Source of the DNA: Saprospiraceae bacterium | GTDB taxonomy: Bacteria > Bacteroidota > Bacteroidia > Chitinophagales > Saprospiraceae | Assembly (NCBI GenBank): GCA_016717145.1 | Contig: JADKGD010000074.1 | Location: forward strand, 1-64,000 | Length of the DNA stretch: 64,000 nucleotides | Direction of reading: 5' to 3' | Shown: piece by piece, positions 45,440 to 55,939 of the stretch | How positions within the stretch are numbered: position 1 is the stretch's first letter | Layout of the letters: the number at the start of each line of letters is the position of its first letter | Notes under the pieces: model-generated | What the model was told of the DNA's origin: nothing | Seen by the model: the letters and a program-made list of their open reading frames with translations, nothing else | Databases searched by the model: none | Position numbers and translations under genes: made by a program

Positions 45440-46905
45440 TTAAAACTCAAAACAACCAATATCAGGGACTGGCTTTCTAGTTTTACCAAGGATGTCTTTA
45501 AGAACATTAGACAAAAATTTACCTTTACCCAAAACGACAGACATAGTATCCAACTGATAATTATCTTTGCTTACAGATAAAAATAGTTTGTCATTAGATT
45601 TTATATTGATACAATTATCACAATGATCAAAAAAATCAGGTGTGTTTTTAGGATCGACCAGATCGTTTACCCGAAAGGCACAGTTGTTAAATAAATAATT
45701 AAAATCATTATCATTTTCGTTAGCCTGGCTTATTCCAACCTCATCAAAACCTGACCCTGAAAAAATGCAGTTATTCAAAGTAGCATTTAATTTATTTAGT
45801 TTAAGGCACCCATTCAGACTACAACAAAGGATATCTTCACAATAAAAATCCGTAAGTATGACTGCTTCATCCTGACCTTCATAGCTTCCTACAGTACAAT
45901 AGTTAAACAAATAATTGCCCCCATAAGTTAGCTGCATACCATATGAACCATTATTAAAAAGCAAACAATTTTCTCCATGTATACTGGCATGTCTTCCTAT
46001 TATACCCGCGCTACCTGTGTTACTTATCTGACACCCGAACAATTTTACATCAGCAAGCGAATCAGCCCTCAAACCGATGATTGAATTTTTAATAGTAGTG
46101 TGTTCCAATACATTGTTTTTAGATTCCTGCCAGAATAATAAGCCTACCCATTGAGATTTTACATCTTTGTATTCTTCCTCAAGTCTGTCACCTTGAAATA
46201 TTACCGGTTTATCCACGTTACCAAGGCTTTCAATTTGCCATTTTTCAAGAATACCAATAAGCCATCATTATAAATAGAATTCTCATTTCTCACTACCCCA
46301 CCATGTACGTAAATCCTGGCACCTGCCGGAAGCACTAGTGTACAGCTATCTACATACAAAATACCATAAATGACGTAAGGCTTAGGATCGTCCCATATTA
46401 CTTCTGCAAAATTTGCTTTTAGGATCGAGCTTGTACCACCGCTTCTATTGGACGGTATGTAATTTGCATTTGCCCCAAGCTTCCAGATAAGCTATGGCTA
46501 TATTACCGTTTACAGACACCTCAATTTGATCTTCAATGATAAAAAGGAGATACATTTAGTGGCAGATTAGGATCAATGGTAACTTCAACAAAGATGTAGA
46601 TACTGTCTTTGCATTTATTTCCAAATCTTCAATTATTGGCCTTTTTATACCATCTGCATTGATTCTGAAAAAGAATTGTTCTGATTTTTTAAGGTAACAT
46701 TGATTAGAATTGGTTCTGACTTAGGGTTAAAAATCTTGATAAATCTTGTGGATGACCCTAATGATGTAAAAACTGTATCAAACCGCAAAGTATCGTTAGA
46801 AAATGTAAGTTGAACATCATTTCCTTCATAATAACCATCCCTCTGACAAGAAATTACAACAAAAATTAATATAACAAAGGTAAAAGAACATATTCGTCCT
46901 AACAT
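45440..46905 (-). CDS. Surface lipoprotein with parallel beta-helix; frameshifted
   Basis: Lipoprotein signal with V-I-S-C, then the block V-Q-L-T-F-S-N-D-T-L-R-F-D-T-V-F-T-S-L-G-S-S-T-R known from a large family of Bacteroidota lipoproteins, then (from about 46216) right-handed beta-helix coils with repeated N-x-x-x-x-N-C motifs and a closing D-I-G-C-F-E-F. Between 46220 and 46640 the frame changes several times. About 485 residues when joined. Role unknown, possibly binding or shielding surface polysaccharide. No clear operon partner. Confidence 0.75.
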
Positions 46906-47068
46906 TAAATGATATTTTCTATTAACAATAAACCTAAAACGAAGCAACAAAAGAATTATTCCGTATATACTAAAATTTTTATTTTCTAATATACACCAAT
47001 AGACATTCTATAATGTTATCACGGGACAAAAAGTACTATATTTACCCCATTAATAAAATGATGACATA

Positions 47069-47759
47069 TTGAAGCCAGTTATTGATATAATCATTCCAGT
47101 ATTTAATGAGGAAGATTCCATTCAAAAAGTAATATCTGAAATTCCGAAAGACTTAGTGCGGAATATCATAGTTTGTAATAATGGAAGTACAGACAATACT
47201 GGTCAGGTAGCTGAAAAAAATGGAGCTATTGTAGTTTTTGAGCCTATCAAAGGATATGGCAATGCTTGTTTGAAAGGAATAGACTATGTCAGTCACCTTG
47301 ATAAAAAACCGGATATTATTGTATTTTTAGATGGCGATTATTCTGATTACCCGAAAGATATGACTGAATTGGTTGACAAAATTATCCTCGACAATAATGA
47401 TATGGTAATTGGATCAAGGGCATTGGGAACTTTGGAGGCAGGCGCAATGATGCCCCAACAAATATTTGGAAACTGGTTGGCAACATTACTGATTAAATGT
47501 ATTTACAACTACAATTTTACAGATTTGGGACCGTTCAGGGCAATAAAGTATATAAAATTGATGGAAATGCAAATGAGTGACAAAACTTTTGGCTGGACAG
47601 TAGAAATGCAAGTCAAGGCGGCTAAAATGCATATGCAGACAGCAGAAATACCGGTTAGATATCGAAAACGTATTGGTAAATCCAAAGTATCCGGAACCAT
47701 CAAAGGTACTATCTTTGGCAGGGCATAAAATTTTATGGACAATATTTAAACTGATATAA
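47069..47759 (+). CDS. Family 2 glycosyltransferase (dolichyl-phosphate-sugar synthase-like); one frameshift
   Basis: About 230 residues of GT-A fold: D-I-I-I-P-V-F-N-E-E-D-S-I at the start, N-N-G-S-T-D-N-T, F-L-D-G-D-Y-S-D (metal-binding DxD), G-S-R-A-L-G, and G-P-F-R-A-I-K. The last residues (A-G-H-K-I-L-W-T-I-F-K-L-I) are in another frame, changed near 47715. No membrane segments, so it is probably a cytoplasmic transferase onto a lipid-linked acceptor. The start is a TTG; no in-frame ATG is available. First gene of a glycosylation cluster with the next two genes. Confidence 0.83.
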
Positions 47760-47779
47760 ATATGTTGAAATAGTGGGTT

Positions 47780-49241
47780 ATGGTTTTAACAATTTATATT
47801 GTTGCTTTGACTTATGTCACTTTATTTTGTCTTATGCAGTTGCATTTATTGTTTAGATATTTAAATACAAAAAATAGTCCTCGTGTCATACATAAGCGAA
47901 ATATAGATTCTGAAAAAATACTTCCGTGTGTGACCATACAATTACCTGTATATAACGAAAAATATGTAATTGAAAGATTGATTGACAATATAATAAAATT
48001 GGACTACCGAAAAGATAGAATGGAAATTCATATACTCGATGATTCAACAGACGAGACAAAAACGATCGTACAGAAAAAAGTAAGTTATTATAAAAAATCC
48101 GGTTACAATATTGACTACTTTAACCGGCATGAAAGAACAGGGTTTAAAGCCGGAGCACTTAAAGATGGTATGAAAATGGCTAAAGGAGAGTTTATAGCAA
48201 TTTTTGATGCAGATTTTCTGCCCAGACCCAATTTTCTAAGATTGACACTTCCATCATTTGATGATCCAAAGATAGGTGTAGTCCAGACCAGGTGGGAGCA
48301 CATCAATCAAAGCTACTCTTTACTTACTGAACTGCAGGCGTTTCAGTTAAATGTACATTTTACAGTTGAACAAAAAGGACGTTATCAGGCAGGCTATATG
48401 CTTCAGTTTAACGGAACTGCAGGTATATGGCGTTCCTCTTGCATTATTGATGCAGGAGGCTGGGAAGCTGGACACGTTAACCGAAGATCTGGACCTTAGG
48501 TACAGGGCACAAATGAAAGGTTGGCATATCAAATATCTGGAGCATGTTACTGCACCGGCAGAATTGCCTGCTGAAATCAACGGCCTTAAATCCCAACAAT
48601 TCAGATGGATGAAAGGTGGAGCCGAGACTGCCAAAAAAATGTTACCTCGTGTATGGGATTCTAAAATCAGCTTTGTAAGAAAGGTTCAGGCTACGGTGCA
48701 TTTATTGTCCAGCTCTATTTTCGTTTTTGTTTTTATACTTGGTATATTCAGTGTTCCATTACTCTTTTTTCTTAACCCATTGGGAATCGATACATACAAG
48801 TTTTCACTTTTTTTTAATATCCTTATTATCAATAATACTTGTTTATTATGTCGCAAACGTAGGAGTGGCCTGGCCGCGTGAAAATAAGATCAAAATGGTA
48901 TTTAAGTTTATCTTCTTGTTTCCCTCTTTCTTGCTTTATCTATGGGCCTGGCTTTTCACAACTCTTGGCTGTATTTCAAGGCTTTATAGGAAAAAATCAT
49001 CATTTGTCCGAACGCCAAAATTTGGCATAAAAAACGTTCGAATTCGATCATTAAAACAGTTTATATCACCAAAAAACTGGACTGGGTTTTATTTGTGAAG
49101 GCTTATTAAGCATTTATTTTTTTACAATTTATCTTGGCTGGCTGTATAATATGCCTCAATTTTTTTGCCATGCATCTGTTGTTAGCTATGGGATATCTTA
49201 TATTGTTTGTTTATGCGCTTCAAAGTAAATATTCAAAGTGA
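47780..49241 (+). CDS. Processive family 2 membrane glycosyltransferase; several frameshifts
   Basis: About 485 residues: an N-terminal membrane helix, then I-Q-L-P-V-Y-N-E, L-D-D-S-T-D-E-T, F-D-A-D-F-L-P, E-D-L-D-L-R-Y-R and Q-Q-F-R-W-M-K-G, which is the D,D,D,Q-x-x-R-W set of cellulose/hyaluronan synthase-like enzymes, followed by three or four membrane helices. The frame changes near 48470, 48800 and 49080. I recognise close relatives as glycosyltransferases of surface polysaccharide clusters in Bacteroidota. Ends 4 bases before the next gene. Confidence 0.83.
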
Positions 49242-49245
49242 AAAA

Positions 49246-50583
49246 ATGAAGTTTTCGAAACAACCTTACTTTCTTTTACCAATATATGTAATTACAGTTT
49301 TATGGATGTCAATAACATTTGGACAAAAGGATTTTGCTGGCCTTTTCCCTTGTTATTCACTAGTATTTGGGGCTTATTTACTAATAATCTTTAAGTCAAA
49401 AATAAGCTTAAAATATCAAATATTACTTGGCATCCTTGTCAGGATTAGTTTAATCCCGGTTTTTCCAAATTTATCAGATGACATTTACCGATTTTTTTGG
49501 GATGGCAGCCTAACTGTAAATGGCATAAATCCCTACGGCATTTTACCAAGTGAAATAGTAGGTCAAAATATTCCAGGATTAACCAATGAAATATTCCTTA
49601 AACTCAATTCTAAGGAGTATTTCACCATATATCCGCCACTAAGTCAGTTGTATTATTCTATCAGTGCACTAACCGGAAATCTTTTGTACACAGCTGTGGC
49701 AATGAAATCACTTTTCCTCTTTACGGAGATTATAGGGTTATGGTATATGGTTAAATTATTGACATTGCTAAAAATAGAACAACGATGGTCGATGCTTTAT
49801 TTTATCAATCCGCTTGTAATACTGGAAGGAGCGGGTAACTTACACTTTGAAGTGGTAATGATTGCCATACTAAACATTTCAATTTATTATATTTTTACAA
49901 AAAAAATAATTCATGGGGCATTATTTATGGCTGCGGGTATTGGTATTAAGCTATTGCCATTAATGATTTTACCTTATTTTTGGTATAGGTTAAAGGGAAA
50001 AGAATGGGTTATATTTTTTAGCGTTCTTGGTACATCACTGATCATCATTTTTATACCCGTTGCGGGCGGAGTGCAGATATCATCCTTCCTTAATAGTGTG
50101 GATTTATATTTCAGAAAATTTGAATTTAATGCAAGCTTATATTACATGCTGAGGTATATAGGCGCACAGATCAGTGGTTATAATCTGATTAAATATATTG
50201 GCCCGTTACTGGCTTTGATCACCATATTATTCAATATTTATAAGTCTAAGGAAAAACATACCTTTTATCTTCATGATTTTTTACAATACAGTCTGACAGT
50301 ATGGACCATTTACTTAGTCTTTGCGACTACAATTCATCCATGGTACATCACCACCCTAATCTTTTTTACAGTGTTTGATAACAGAAAATATGCCATAGCA
50401 TGGTCATATTTAATTTTTATGACATACATAAATTACAGTTATAAAGGATATTATGAAAATCTTTGGATAGTATTTGTAGAATATTTGGTTTTAATAATTT
50501 TTATAACATTTGACATAAAAACATGTAAACGCCTTACTTTAAAGGATAATTTTGTAAAATTTACTTTATTAAAACAAATATGA
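49246..50583 (+). CDS. GT87-like integral membrane mannosyl-type transferase
   Basis: About 445 residues with 11 or 12 hydrophobic segments. An early extracytoplasmic loop holds S-D-D-I-Y-R-F-F-W-D-G, the acidic loop typical of GT-C enzymes using polyprenyl-phosphate sugars, followed by G-I-N-P-Y and P-P-L-S-Q. C-terminal helices contain T-I-H-P-W-Y. The start at ATG 49246 fits the end of the previous gene. With the two upstream transferases it could build one glycan: the first charging the lipid carrier, this one adding the sugar outside. That order of action is inference. Confidence 0.75.
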   Translation: MKFSKQPYFLLPIYVITVLWMSITFGQKDFAGLFPCYSLVFGAYLLIIFKSKISLKYQILLGILVRISLIPVFPNLSDDIYRFFWDGSLTVNGINPYGILPSEIVGQNIPGLTNEIFLKLNSKEYFTIYPPLSQLYYSISALTGNLLYTAVAMKSLFLFTEIIGLWYMVKLLTLLKIEQRWSMLYFINPLVILEGAGNLHFEVVMIAILNISIYYIFTKKIIHGALFMAAGIGIKLLPLMILPYFWYRLKGKEWVIFFSVLGTSLIIIFIPVAGGVQISSFLNSVDLYFRKFEFNASLYYMLRYIGAQISGYNLIKYIGPLLALITILFNIYKSKEKHTFYLHDFLQYSLTVWTIYLVFATTIHPWYITTLIFFTVFDNRKYAIAWSYLIFMTYINYSYKGYYENLWIVFVEYLVLIIFITFDIKTCKRLTLKDNFVKFTLLKQI

Positions 50584-50854
50584 AATTAAACAGATGTGAA
50601 GATTTATTAACTTAAATACCTATTGTCAACTAAATAGGACCCTTCTTTTACGTGAAACGCAGCCGCCGATCTTAATGAAAATTATAATTATAATCTGCCA
50701 AAAAATGCCATATGACCACTCAATGTGCCAAAATGACAATATATTTCTATTGGTATAGTTTTGGAGATAGTCATTACATTAAAATATTTAATATCTTTGC
50801 ACACGCGTTATATTAGCATCTGTGTTTAAGTATACCCTGATAAAAATAAATTCA
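50584..50854 (+). promoter_or_regulatory. Intergenic region with secA promoter element
   Basis: 271 bases without a gene. TATCTTTG at 50792-50799 fits the Bacteroidota -7 element, 55 bases before the secA start codon. No T-run terminator was seen after the transferase gene. Confidence 0.5.
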
Positions 50855-53800
50855 ATGTTCAATTTTATAAAAAATATATTTGGCTCTAAATATGATCGCG
50901 ATGTGAAAGGATATTCAGAGGTCGTAGCCAGGATTAATCAATATTATGATGAATATCAGTCACTTACAAATGATCAATTACGAAATAAAACCCTTGAATT
51001 CAGAGAAAGAATTAAAGAAAGTTTAAAAGATATTGATAGTGATATTCAAGCGCTGAATGAGAAAGCGAATGCTGAGCCTGATTTCATACAAAAGGAAGTT
51101 TTCTATAATGAAATTGACGCTATTAAAAAAGAAAGGAATAAGTATCTGGAAGATGCACTAAAATTAATTTTACCGGAAGCATTTGCTGTTGTAAAAGAAA
51201 CATCAAGAAGATTTAAAGATAATACGGAGCTTCAGGTTACCGCCACAGATCATGACAGGCTTCTGTCGGTAAATAAAGAATATGTCAGTATACAGGGTGA
51301 AAAGGCTATTTGGAAAAATAGCTGGAAAGCTGCAGGCGGCGATGTAACCTGGAATATGCTTCATTACGATGTCCAACTCATAGGAGGCATCGTACTCCAT
51401 GAAGGTAAGATAGCTGAGATGGCTACCGGCGAAGGTAAAACTTTTTGTAGCTACCCTACCTGCCTACTTAAATGGATTATCCGGAGAAGGCGTACATGTT
51501 ATTACAGTAAATGATTATTTAGCAAAAAGAGATAGTGAATGGATAGGACCTATATTCCAATTCCTATTGCTGACAATCGATTGTATAGATAAATACAAAC
51601 CTCATTCTCCGGAAAGGATTGCTGCATATAGATGTGACATTACCTATGGTACAAATAATGAATTTGGTTTCGATTATCTTAGAGACAATATGATACGTGA
51701 TGTTGATGAATTAGTGCAACGAAAACATCATTATGCTATGGTTGATGAAGTTGATTCAGTATTGATAGATGATGCCAGAACACCACTTATCATTTCAGGT
51801 CCTGTTCCACAGGGTCTTGACGAACAGGAATATATTGAATTAAACCCAAAAATAGAAAGGTTATTTAATGAACAACGAAAACTAGCTACAGACTTTTTAA
51901 CGGAAGCTAAAAAATATATAAAGGAAGGTAATACAGGCGTGAATGAAGGTGAAGGTGGATTGTCACTTTTCAGAGCCTACAGGGCTTTACCAAAGTATCG
52001 TCCACTTATAAAATACTTAAGTGAAGATGGCATAAAAGTGATCCTCCAGAAAACAGAGAATTACTATATGCAGGAGCAGAGTAAAAACATGAATCAAGCT
52101 GATATTCCTTTGTTTTTTAATATTGATGAAAAAAACAGATCTGTCGAACTCACTGAAAAAGGGGTTGAATATTTGTCAAAAGGGGAAAACGATCCTAATT
52201 TGTTTGTACTGCCTGACATAACAAAGGAAATTCAGGAATTAACCAGCAGGGAGACAAAAGAAGGTATTAAACTTACAGATGAAAAGGAGACACTTATCCA
52301 GGAATATTCTGTTAAATCCAGAAGACTACATGCTACAAGTCAGCTTTTAAAAGCATATACCCTATTTGATAAGGATCAGGAATACGTAGTCATTGATGAA
52401 CAAGTAAAAATCGTCGATGAGCAGACTGGACGTATGATGGAGGGAAGAAGGTATTCTGATGGCCTACATCAGGCGCTGGAAGCAAAGGAAGGCGTTAAAG
52501 TTGGGGATATTACTCAGACTTATGCCACGGTAACCCTTCAGAATTATTTTAGAATGTATCATAAACTATGCGGAATGACAGGTACCGCTGAAACAGAAGC
52601 TAGTGAATTGTGGCAAATTTACAAATTAGATGTTGTAGTCATTCCAACAAACAGACCAATCGTAAGAGAAGACAGAGATGACCTGGTTTATAAAACTGCC
52701 AGAGAAAAATTTAATGCAGTTATTGATGATATAGGCAAATTGACTGCCATTGGACGACCAGTGCTAGTTGGTACTACGTCTGTGGAAATCTCAGAATTAT
52801 TGAGCAGGATGCTAAACTTAAGAGGAATTAAACATAATGTACTGAATGCAAAACAACATCAAAGAGAAGCTGAAATAGTGGCAGAAGCAGGTCATGCAGG
52901 AAATGTTACTATTGCAACTAATATGGCGGGAAGGGGCACAGATATAAAGATTAATGACCTTGTAAAAAAGGCGGGCGGATTGGCTATTGTTGCTACAGAA
53001 CGCCATGATTCTAGAAGGGTTGACAGACAGCTAAGAGGCCGGGCAGGAAGACAGGGAGACCCAGGATCGTCTCAGTTTTATGTTTCATTGGAAGATAATT
53101 TAATGCGTCTTTTTCAATCAGAAAGAATTGCAGGTATTATGGATAAAATGGGCCATAAAGACGGTGAAGTCATCCAACACAGCATGGTTTCTAAATCAAT
53201 AGAAAGGGCGCAAAAAAAAGTAGAAGAAAATAATTTTGGTATTCGAAAGCGATTATTGGACTACGATGATGTGATGAACATTCAGCGAGAAGCGATTTAT
53301 AAAAAACGAAATAACGCTTTGCATGGTGATAGATTAACCGTTGATCTCCACAATATGTTTGAAGGTTCTGTGGAAAACATAGTTGTCTCAGCAAAAAAAA
53401 GAGGTGACTATGAGGGTTATAGATATGATTGCCTGACTTCTTTAAGCATAGACGCACAAATTGATGAAGACACGTTTAAAAATATGTCGGTAGATAATCT
53501 GATTGATCAGACCCTTGATGCTGTAATGCAGCATTATACTTATAAATCAGACCAGATCAAACAGGTATTAATGCCTACCATTGAGAAAGTGTATGAAAAT
53601 GAGGGCCACAGATATAAACGTATTGCGGTGCCATTTACCGATGGACGGAGCAATCCTTTGCCAATTGCGTGTGACCTAAAGAATGCAATAGACACAAAAG
53701 GTGGAATGATCATGCGTGACATTGAAAAGACGATAACACTTGCTATCATTGACGATCATTGGAAAGAGCACCTTAGAAACATGGATGAATTAAAAGATTC

Positions 53801-54149
53801 TGTTCAGGCAGCATCCTTCGAACAAAAAGATCCATTGGTAAAATATAAGATAGAGGCATACAATTTATTTGAAGAATTGATTAATAAAATAAATCATGAT
53901 GTCAGTGCTTATCTTTTCAATGGCAAGTTATTGATTCAGCAGGAAGTTCGGGAAGCAAGGGTTCAGAAAACAGATTTGACAAAGGTAAGGACAAGTCGTG
54001 AAGATGAGGCAATACGTGAAGCCGCAGAAGGTGTATCAAAAAAAGTTGATAAACCTGAAACTTTCAAAAGAATTGAAGAAAAAGTAGGAAGGAACGATCT
54101 TTGTCCTTGCGGAAGCGGAAAGAAATTCAAACATTGTCACGGAAAATAA
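50855..54149 (+). CDS. secA: Preprotein translocase ATPase SecA; one frameshift in this sequence
   Basis: About 1098 residues when the frames are joined in the T-run near 51450. Motor domain 1 has the Walker A M-A-T-G-E-G-K-T, T-V-N-D-Y-L-A-K-R-D and Walker B D-E-V-D-S; Bacteroidota-type insertions follow between about residues 270 and 400; domain 2 has the R-G-R-A-G-R-Q-G-D-P-G motif; the C-terminal SEC-C zinc knuckle is C-P-C-G-S-G-K-K-F-K-H-C-H. The shift falls in V-A-T-G-E-G-K-T/F-V-A-T-L, where one extra or missing T is enough, so I take it as a sequence error in an essential gene. Start at 50855 (M-F-N-F-I-K-N-I-F-G-S). Confidence 0.95.
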
Positions 54150-54205
54150 AAATATTAAACCAAATTTCCTAAGTCATAAATTTGTTTTAAAATCCAATTG
54201 GTTTT

Positions 54206-55252
54206 ATGGGCTCAGATTCATTTCATCCGGATATGAAATACATGGAAAGATGTTTTGAACTGGCTGTAAAGGGCGGAAAGTACACAAAATCAAATCCTCT
54301 TGTTGGCTGTGTAATCGTATATAATAGTAGAATAATTGGTGAAGGTTATCATGAACGATATGGTGGTAAGCACGCTGAAATAAATGCTTTGGAAAATGTA
54401 CCTCCTGAGCTTAGACATCTCATAGCAAAGTCTACACTTTATGTAAGTTTAGAGCCTTGTTGCCATTTGGGAAAAACACCACCGTGTGCACAAAAAATTA
54501 TTGATGTTGGTATAAAAAAAGTAGTGATAGGTTGCTCTGACCCAAACCCTATTGTGAACGGCAAAGGAATTCAATATTTAAAACTTGCAGGGCTTCATGT
54601 TGTTAATCCATTTTGTGAAGAAAGAGCACTTGAAATAATTTCAAAGTTTAGAAGAAATCTCTCTAAACTTCCTTATGTCATTTTAAAATGGGCAGTTTCT
54701 TCAGATCATTTTATAGGTAAAAAAGGCGAAAAAATATGGCTTTCTGATCCGGCAACCAGTGTATTGACACACAAATGGCGTACCGAAGTCGATGGCATCA
54801 TGGTAGGAAAAACTACAGCCCTCGTAGACAATCCTGAATTAACAGCCAGATTTTATAAAGGTGAAAATCCTGTTAGAGTTATTCTGGATGGTAATTTAAC
54901 ATTGCCACAAGATCTCGTTATATATAAAGATAACTGGCCCACATGGACAATTAATTTACTTGAAGATACACAAAATGTTGACAAAATAAAAATCAAGCTA
55001 CCTCAAATGGATGATTTGAAATCAATTCTCGAAAGCTTATACCTCAGAGGTCTCCACTCAATTATCATAGAAGGGGGAGCAACTTTGCTCCAAAATTTTA
55101 TTGACCTGAATCTTTGGAATGAAGCAAGAATCATTCAAACCACAAAAATACTTCATCAAGGAATTAAAGGACCACAGTTGACTGGTAAATTAATAAAAAC
55201 CTGTGAGAGTGCTAGTGACAAAATTCTATTTATAAATAATCCTACTTATTAA
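54206..55252 (+). CDS. ribD: Bifunctional riboflavin biosynthesis deaminase/reductase RibD
   Basis: 348 residues. The N-terminal zinc deaminase shows H56-A-E and P-C-C-H-L-G-K-T-P-P-C (Cys85, Cys94), G-C-S-D-P-N-P; the C-terminal reductase begins around residue 150 (Y-V-I-L-K-W-A-V-S, D-G-I-M-V-G-K-T-T, V-I-L-D, I-I-E-G-G-A). It converts diaminohydroxyribosylaminopyrimidine phosphate to the reduced ribitylamino-uracil. Normal length. The start could also be the ATG at 54233. Nth follows 9 bases later. Confidence 0.95.
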   Translation: MGSDSFHPDMKYMERCFELAVKGGKYTKSNPLVGCVIVYNSRIIGEGYHERYGGKHAEINALENVPPELRHLIAKSTLYVSLEPCCHLGKTPPCAQKIIDVGIKKVVIGCSDPNPIVNGKGIQYLKLAGLHVVNPFCEERALEIISKFRRNLSKLPYVILKWAVSSDHFIGKKGEKIWLSDPATSVLTHKWRTEVDGIMVGKTTALVDNPELTARFYKGENPVRVILDGNLTLPQDLVIYKDNWPTWTINLLEDTQNVDKIKIKLPQMDDLKSILESLYLRGLHSIIIEGGATLLQNFIDLNLWNEARIIQTTKILHQGIKGPQLTGKLIKTCESASDKILFINNPTY

Positions 55253-55261
55253 TTCCAATTT

Positions 55262-55885
55262 ATGACAAGGAATGAAAGAGCAAAATTTATCATCGAAAAA
55301 TTGGGAACTTTATATCCAACGACACCAATTCCACTTGACCATTCTGACGCCTATACATTATTAATTTCTGTATTGCTTTCTGCGCAATGCACTGATGTCC
55401 GCGTAAATCAGGTTACTCCGCGACTGTTTGCAATGGCCGACAATCCGTTTGATATGGCTAAACTGGATGTAGATGTCATAAAGGATATAATCCGCCCTTG
55501 TGGCTTATCCCCTCGCAAATCTAAGGCTATTTCTGATTTATCTAAAATATTAATTGAGCAACACTCAGGAAAAGTACCCGATAACTTTATTGATCTTGAA
55601 GCATTGCCGGGTGTGGGTCACAAAACAGCTTCTGTAGTTATGGCTCAGGCTTTTGGTGTTGCAGCTTTTCCTGTAGATACACACATTCATAGACTTGCTT
55701 ATCGTTGGTGTTTGAGTAATGGTAAAAATGTTGAAAAAACAGAATCAGACCTAAAGAAAATATTTCCTAAGTCAATATGGAATAAGCTGCACTTACAGAT
55801 CATTTTTTTTGGTAGAGAATATTGTCCTGCAAGAGGTCACTCATCACAAATTTGTCCCATCTGTTCTAATATTGGGAGGAAATAA
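55262..55885 (+). CDS. nth: Endonuclease III-like DNA glycosylase/AP lyase
   Basis: 207 residues: S-A-Q-C-T-D, helix-hairpin-helix L-P-G-V-G-H-K-T-A with the catalytic Lys121, and V-D-T-H with Asp139. It removes oxidised pyrimidines. The iron-sulfur motif is unusual: Cys188, Cys198 and Cys201 are present with a nine-residue gap after the first (C-x9-C-x2-C), and the usual fourth Cys is absent because the protein ends after N-I-G-R-K. The 4Fe-4S cluster is therefore probably missing or atypical. Confidence 0.92.
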   Translation: MTRNERAKFIIEKLGTLYPTTPIPLDHSDAYTLLISVLLSAQCTDVRVNQVTPRLFAMADNPFDMAKLDVDVIKDIIRPCGLSPRKSKAISDLSKILIEQHSGKVPDNFIDLEALPGVGHKTASVVMAQAFGVAAFPVDTHIHRLAYRWCLSNGKNVEKTESDLKKIFPKSIWNKLHLQIIFFGREYCPARGHSSQICPICSNIGRK

Positions 55886-55921
55886 AAAAGCGCCAAAAAA
55901 TAATCTTCTCCGACGCTTTTT
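55885..55921. terminator. Bidirectional terminator between nth and the PKD protease gene
   Basis: AAAAAGCG ... CGCTTTTT with a 21-base interior. The A-run and T-run on both sides allow it to work for nth (+) and for the convergent protease gene (-). Confidence 0.65.
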
Positions 55922-55939
55922 ATTATTTAAGTTGTCAAT

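Noticed and set aside
50855..51600. Programmed ribosomal frameshifting in secA
   Set aside because: No slippery heptamer with downstream structure, the shift falls in the Walker A region, and SecA is not known to use frameshifting; an indel in a T-run is simpler.
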